Assembly: GCA_027485675.1 (NCBI GenBank)
Contig: JAIXQP010000023.1
Location: forward strand, 124,001 to 188,000
From: Terriglobales bacterium
Lineage (GTDB): Bacteria; Acidobacteriota; Terriglobia; Bryobacterales; Bryobacteraceae
Direction: 5' to 3'
DNA: 64,000 bases
Positions 60,076-64,000 of the stretch are shown here, piece after piece. The notes under the pieces are model-generated. The model worked only from the letters and a program-made list of their open reading frames with translations, ran no database searches and was not told where the DNA came from. A program made the translations under genes and the position numbers. Numbering within the stretch: position 1 is the stretch's first letter; each line of letters starts with the position of its first letter.

Positions 60076-60543
60076 ATGAGTTTTCACGAGCTCTTCGCGC
60101 TCTACTCCCCAGAGGTAACCGCCTTCGCGCATTTCCTCTGCGGAGACCGCGCGCTCGCCGAAGATCTCTGTCAGGAAACCTTCGTCCGCGCCTGGACCGC
60201 GCGCGGAGAAATCCGTCAGCAGACTGTCAAAGCCTATCTGCTGACCATCACCCGCAATCTCTTCCGGGACCATCTCCGGCGCCACCGGAAAACGGAGGAA
60301 CTCCCCAACGTCGCGGCCTCGGAGTTACCCGCCCTGCAACGCATCACGCAAGCCGAAGAGCTTGCGGGCGTCCTGCAGGCGATGCGAGATTGGGACCCCT
60401 CGGACCGCCAGGCGCTGCTCTGGTTCGCTCGCGATGAGCTCTCCGTTGACGAAATCGCCTCGCGCCTCGGCTGCTCTTCCGCCGCCGCCAAACAGCGGAT
60501 CTACCGCGCTCGCAAGAAACTCAACTTACTGAGGAAATCATAA
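60076..60543 (+). CDS. ECF RNA polymerase sigma factor
   Basis: The product is 155 residues. Region 2 has DRALAEDLCQETFVRAW and the DNA-melting part KAYLLTITRNLFRDHLRRHRK. Region 4 is a helix-turn-helix (LSVDEIASRLGCSSAAAKQRIYRARKKL). This is a regular ECF sigma, different from the one at 1410-1916. The TAATG overlap with the next gene and its small membrane product suggest a sigma/anti-sigma pair. Confidence 0.92.
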   Translation: MSFHELFALYSPEVTAFAHFLCGDRALAEDLCQETFVRAWTARGEIRQQTVKAYLLTITRNLFRDHLRRHRKTEELPNVAASELPALQRITQAEELAGVLQAMRDWDPSDRQALLWFARDELSVDEIASRLGCSSAAAKQRIYRARKKLNLLRKS

Positions 60544-60932
60544 TGGAAATCACGAAAGACATCATCACCGACTTACTGCCCGGCTACCTCGCCAATGAGG
60601 TCAGCGAAGACTCTCGCCGCTTGGTCGAATCCTGGTTCGCCAAGGACCCAGCCTTCGCCGCCTTGTCCCGGAAACTCGCGCCTTCTCCCTCCCGCGAAAC
60701 CGCCGCGCTGAGCCGCACTCGCGCTTTGCTGCGCACTCGGAACACTTGGCTCGGTTTCGCGATCGCCTATTCCCTCGCCCCGTTCTCTTTCTGGGCCAGT
60801 AGTGAACATGGTCTCCGCTGGATGATGCTCCGCGACGCCCCGATGCAAGCCGCGTTCTTCGCCGCTTGTGGACTCGGCTGCTGGATCGCTTGGGCGATCT
60901 ACTATCGGCGTTCCGCCTCCTCCGGCGTCTAG
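60543..60932 (+). CDS. putative anti-sigma membrane protein
   Basis: The product is 129 residues. The N-terminus (ITDLLPGYLANEVSEDSRRLVESWFAKDPAFA) aligns with the helical anti-sigma domain of zf-HC2 proteins, but its HxxxCxxC zinc ligands are absent. Two membrane helices follow (about 67-83 and 98-119). This order fits a zinc-less anti-sigma that holds the co-encoded sigma factor at the membrane. It converges with the PHP gene with 6 bp between. Confidence 0.7.
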   Translation: MEITKDIITDLLPGYLANEVSEDSRRLVESWFAKDPAFAALSRKLAPSPSRETAALSRTRALLRTRNTWLGFAIAYSLAPFSFWASSEHGLRWMMLRDAPMQAAFFAACGLGCWIAWAIYYRRSASSGV

Positions 60933-60938
60933 GCCCCT

Positions 60939-63083
60939 CTACTGCAACCGCTCCCGATACTGCTGCCGCGCATACTCATACGCCCGCGCCATCTCCCCCC
61001 GCTCACTCAACTTCACTCTCCCCGTCTTCTGCTGCTCACACAAATCCACCGCCTTCAAACACCACTCAATACTCTTCTTCTCCCGCACCGGATCCTCCCC
61101 CACCGTCACCCAAATCGGATTCGTATGCGAACTCGGCAACACCCTTACGGCCACCCAAGAACTCCGCTCAATCCGCGTCGTAAACTTCACCTCCCGCATC
61201 ACCCCATCCCCGTCCACCTCCGTCTTCTCCACCGCCACCCCATTCACCACCAACTCCACCGGCACCTTCCGGCTCGTCCCCACCCGCGCCTGCTCCACGT
61301 CCCAGTACGGCTTCACATTCGCCTTCCGCTTCGGCTCCGGCGTCTCATTCAACATCGCCGCCACCTGCACCGTCGCCGTCACCCGAGCCGGCCGGCTCAG
61401 CTTCACATCCCCCTTCCCCATCTCCACATTGCTCACCCGGAAATCAATCAAATGGCTCCGCCCATCCGACACATAATTCCGCCCCTCTTTAATCCCCTGA
61501 ATCCAATCCCCATAGTCCGGCTTCGCCTGCCGCACATAGCTCCGCCCCAAGCCCACCTTCGTATCGTAAATACAAGGAAAATCCGTCTCCCCACTAATCC
61601 GCGTCCGGTACCCCGCATTCAACGTGTGGTACCAGATATTCAACTCCCAAGGCCAAGGCGTATCCACCGTCGACAAGAAATCCACCGCCCCGTGCGTCAC
61701 GCTCACGATATATTCGTTCGCCCCAATCCCGTCAAACCGCGGATGGTCATACGACAACAGCTCCTCCTTCGGCATCTCGAGCCCCCAACCCGAATGCGCA
61801 AACCCCGTCACCGCCCCCTGCTTCTTCGCCCACTGCAACACCGGCAACCCCCACGTCGGCCAATCCTCCAGCCGCTGCGTCCCCGGATAGTCCTGCTCCT
61901 TCACCCCCAATAAAACCAGGTGCCCCGTATGGCTCGAAGGATGCCCCGAAATCTCCAGGTCATACCGAATCCGGTTCTCCTCCGTCGACAACGCATTGTC
62001 CTTCCCCTCGAAAAACGTCTTCTGGAAATACCACCCCGGCCCCCAAGTCAACACGCTCCCAATCTTCAAATCCTCCCCCAGCACATGCCGCATCATGTCC
62101 TGCGGATACACCCCCTCCGTCGGCCGCTCATAGTGCGAACATCCCGCCGCATGGATATGGTGGTCCCCCGAAATCCATCCCAACTTCGCCGGATCCACCC
62201 ACCGCTCTAACTGAAACGCCTCCGTCCGATCCACCCGGTCCATCGTCACTTTCCGAGTAATCTTCTGATACTCCGGCCCCCGCGAAACCTCCACCGTATA
62301 AGTCCCCGGCGGCAGCGCCAACGATTCCCCGTCCGCCCGATACACCTGCGGATGAAAGAAGAAATCCGGAGCCTTCCGCTTCGCCTGCGAAGGATACACC
62401 CGCCCCTTCTCGTCCTTCACGAGAAACGAAGCCGTCGTCGGCCGCCCATCCGAATCCTTCACCCCGAGCGTCAACTTCGCCGCCGGCGTAATCCGGAACA
62501 GCACGTCCACCTCGCTCCGAAACCCCAAATCCTGCGTCCCCTGGCCCACATCAAAAACCAGCTTCCCCTCCCGCTGCCCCGCCTCCCGCGCATAGATCTG
62601 AATCACGCGATACTCCACCGCCAACCCCGAAAGATGCACCTTCAGCGGCTGCCGCGTGTAGCTCTGAATCTCCATCCACCGCCGGTTCCCCACGTTCGCG
62701 TTCTGATTCTGCATCGGCCCCGCGTTCGGCGAGTCCACCCCCACCGCCGCCGTCAACCCCGCCTGGTTATGCACCTTCACAAGGAAGCTCCGCCAACCCT
62801 GCTCCAGCAACTCCGCCTTCGCCGGCCCCTGCTGCACCTTCACGCGAGCCTCGGGGTTAATCTCCAACCCCACCAGGCAATGCTTATCCAAAATCTCTTG
62901 GATCTTCTCGACCGAAGCCCCCGCCAAAGCCCCCTTCTCCGCAAACGGCTCCCCCGTCAGCTCCAGAGCCTGCACCACCCGTTCCACCTGTGCCGCCAGC
63001 GGTTGCCGCTCCACCTCCGCCACCACCGGTAACGTCTCCGCTCGCAAAGCAAGCGCGCAAACCAATCCAAGCCAGAGTCGCAT
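60939..63083 (-). CDS. exported CehA/McbA-family metallohydrolase (PHP domain)
   Basis: The product is 714 residues with a signal peptide (about 1-15). The catalytic domain starts near residue 305 with LGWISGDHHIHAAGCSHYE (HHxH metal ligands), then HSGWGLEMPKEEL, ANEYIVSVTHGAV and ISGETDFPCIYDTKVG. The family includes carbaryl and phosphonate-monoester hydrolases. The N-terminal half is beta-rich and may bind a polymer. TAAGAT lies 9 bases before the ATG but is also the stop codon region of the upstream gene. Confidence 0.82.
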   Translation of the reverse strand: MRLWLGLVCALALRAETLPVVAEVERQPLAAQVERVVQALELTGEPFAEKGALAGASVEKIQEILDKHCLVGLEINPEARVKVQQGPAKAELLEQGWRSFLVKVHNQAGLTAAVGVDSPNAGPMQNQNANVGNRRWMEIQSYTRQPLKVHLSGLAVEYRVIQIYAREAGQREGKLVFDVGQGTQDLGFRSEVDVLFRITPAAKLTLGVKDSDGRPTTASFLVKDEKGRVYPSQAKRKAPDFFFHPQVYRADGESLALPPGTYTVEVSRGPEYQKITRKVTMDRVDRTEAFQLERWVDPAKLGWISGDHHIHAAGCSHYERPTEGVYPQDMMRHVLGEDLKIGSVLTWGPGWYFQKTFFEGKDNALSTEENRIRYDLEISGHPSSHTGHLVLLGVKEQDYPGTQRLEDWPTWGLPVLQWAKKQGAVTGFAHSGWGLEMPKEELLSYDHPRFDGIGANEYIVSVTHGAVDFLSTVDTPWPWELNIWYHTLNAGYRTRISGETDFPCIYDTKVGLGRSYVRQAKPDYGDWIQGIKEGRNYVSDGRSHLIDFRVSNVEMGKGDVKLSRPARVTATVQVAAMLNETPEPKRKANVKPYWDVEQARVGTSRKVPVELVVNGVAVEKTEVDGDGVMREVKFTTRIERSSWVAVRVLPSSHTNPIWVTVGEDPVREKKSIEWCLKAVDLCEQQKTGRVKLSERGEMARAYEYARQQYRERLQ

Positions 63084-63095
63084 AGCGACCCAATC

Positions 63096-64000
63096 TTATC
63101 TCACCGCGACGAGCCGCTTTTCATTCCGCACAAACAACGTCCCATTCGCCAGCGCCGGATACGCCCTTACCACCCCATCCAAAATCTTGAACTCGTTCAA
63201 CTTCTTATACCCCTTCGGCGTCGCCTCCGCAATCAACAAATCCCCCTTCTCCCGCATCACCACCAACTTCCCCCCCACCAACAAAATACTCCCCGCCCCA
63301 AACCGCATCGTCGACCACTTCACGTTCCCGCTCTTCATCTCAATGCACCGCAGCTCCGGCCCCATCTCCTGCCGCCCGTGGTACCCATACAAAAAGCCAT
63401 CCTTGAAAACCGGCGTCGCATAATGCGCGCTCAACGATTCGTCCCCGCTCCACACCGGCTTCAACGGCGTCTTCGTCAAATCCACCAGCGCCGCCCCCAC
63501 CTCATAACTCGAAGTCAAAAACACCTGATCCCCCACCACCACCGGCGTCGCCGCGTTCACCGTCGTGTTCGACCGCGCCCGCCACCGCATCTGCCCCCGT
63601 ACCTTCCCCGTCTCCACGTTCAACACCACCAACCCCGTCCGCGTAAAAAACACCCCCTCCCCACTCCCGTACGCCACCGGACTCGCATACCCCGGCTCGT
63701 CCGTCGTCGCCGTCCACAACACCTTCCCACTCGCCACCGCAAACGCCACAATCCCCGCCTTCCCCCCCACCTGCAGCATCACCCGCTCCCCCATCACCAG
63801 CGGCGCCGAAGCCTGCCCGAAATACTGCTTCTCCACCTCGAACACCTTCATCGTCGACACCTGCCAAAGCGCCTTCCCCGTCCCCGCGTCCAACGCCGAC
63901 AACACCCCGTGCGCCCCATGCACAAACACGCGCCCCCCACTCACCACCGGCGCCGCCCGCGGCCCCTCATCAAACCCAAAATCATCCCGGTAATTCGTCG
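63096..64000 (-). CDS. PQQ-like beta-propeller protein, 5' end outside window
   Basis: The frame is open to the last base (the residues before the first internal GTG read NYRDDFGFDEGPRAAP, clearly coding), so the gene starts beyond the window. The visible part has propeller repeats: VLSALDAGTGKALWQVSTM, IVAFAVASGKVLWTAT and LVVLNVETGKVRGQMRW. No catalytic residue was recognised. The stop lies 12 bp upstream of the PHP-type gene, so both may be one operon. Confidence 0.85.
   Translation of the reverse strand, partial: TNYRDDFGFDEGPRAAPVVSGGRVFVHGAHGVLSALDAGTGKALWQVSTMKVFEVEKQYFGQASAPLVMGERVMLQVGGKAGIVAFAVASGKVLWTATTDEPGYASPVAYGSGEGVFFTRTGLVVLNVETGKVRGQMRWRARSNTTVNAATPVVVGDQVFLTSSYEVGAALVDLTKTPLKPVWSGDESLSAHYATPVFKDGFLYGYHGRQEMGPELRCIEMKSGNVKWSTMRFGAGSILLVGGKLVVMREKGDLLIAEATPKGYKKLNEFKILDGVVRAYPALANGTLFVRNEKRLVAVR

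Noticed and set aside
1-64000. tRNA, rRNA, CRISPR arrays, insertion sequences, prophage genes
   Set aside because: None was seen by reading both strands; intergenic space is too short for most of them. A tRNA or Rfam scan would be decisive.

Overview
The window is GC-rich and almost entirely protein-coding, with about 59 genes, gaps rarely above 60 bp, and no tRNA, rRNA, CRISPR array or insertion sequence that I could find. The gene families point to an Acidobacteriota genome of the Bryobacterales/Solibacter type: a Ser/Thr kinase with a TPR tail beside a Sigma70_ECF-type sigma factor, many pyrrolo-quinoline-quinone-like beta-propellers, a Pirellula/Verrucomicrobium-type heme-binding domain, a CehA/McbA-type metallohydrolase, and a TonB receptor with an N-terminal carboxypeptidase-like regulatory domain. 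This placement is inferred from family content, not from a marker gene.

Layout. 1-2796: C-terminal part of a Ser/Thr kinase, a convergent ECF sigma factor and an exported esterase. 2844-16999 (+): seven genes joined by overlapping stop/start codons: Tat-type metallophosphoesterase, anchored beta-propeller, VIT-vWA protein, a 2062-residue TPR protein, an exported protein of unknown function, a minimal penicillin-binding transpeptidase and a SpoIID/LytB protein. 16996-25016: housekeeping and envelope genes (peptidoglycan-binding-like proteins, RNase H-like nuclease, alanine dehydrogenase, HtrA protease, EamA transporter, M20 peptidase, methyltransferase). 25063-32910 (+): a complete cytochrome c maturation operon (ccmE, F, H, two extra genes, A, B, C and a short ccmD) ending in an enolase-superfamily gene. 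32900-34825: a divergent aminotransferase and a cyanophycinase-like peptidase.

34764-49980 (-): thirteen co-directional genes, mostly overlapping. They comprise a LuxE-like adenylating enzyme and a LuxC-like reductase, four glycosyltransferases, an FtsX-type ABC exporter, a cytochrome c, a PQQ dehydrogenase with two N-terminal heme domains, two paralogous membrane proteins of unknown family and a small zinc protein. I read this as a candidate pathway that reduces an acyl or aryl acid and glycosylates and exports a product. It is the strongest candidate for an undescribed system in the window.

50005-64000: a PQQ-like propeller, a TonB receptor, two toxin-antitoxin modules (HicBA with an extra HicB; DUF433-DUF5615), an exported amidohydrolase whose signal peptide appears frameshifted, two tandem propellers with built-in EF-hands, a nitroreductase, an ECF sigma/anti-sigma pair, a PHP-type metallohydrolase and a propeller gene running off the end.

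Genes inside operons tend to start with overlapping ATGA, GTGA or TTGA junctions, some with GGAGG sites. Many first genes of transcription units instead have a TAnnnT hexamer 5-8 bases before the start codon and no Shine-Dalgarno, which suggests leaderless mRNAs.
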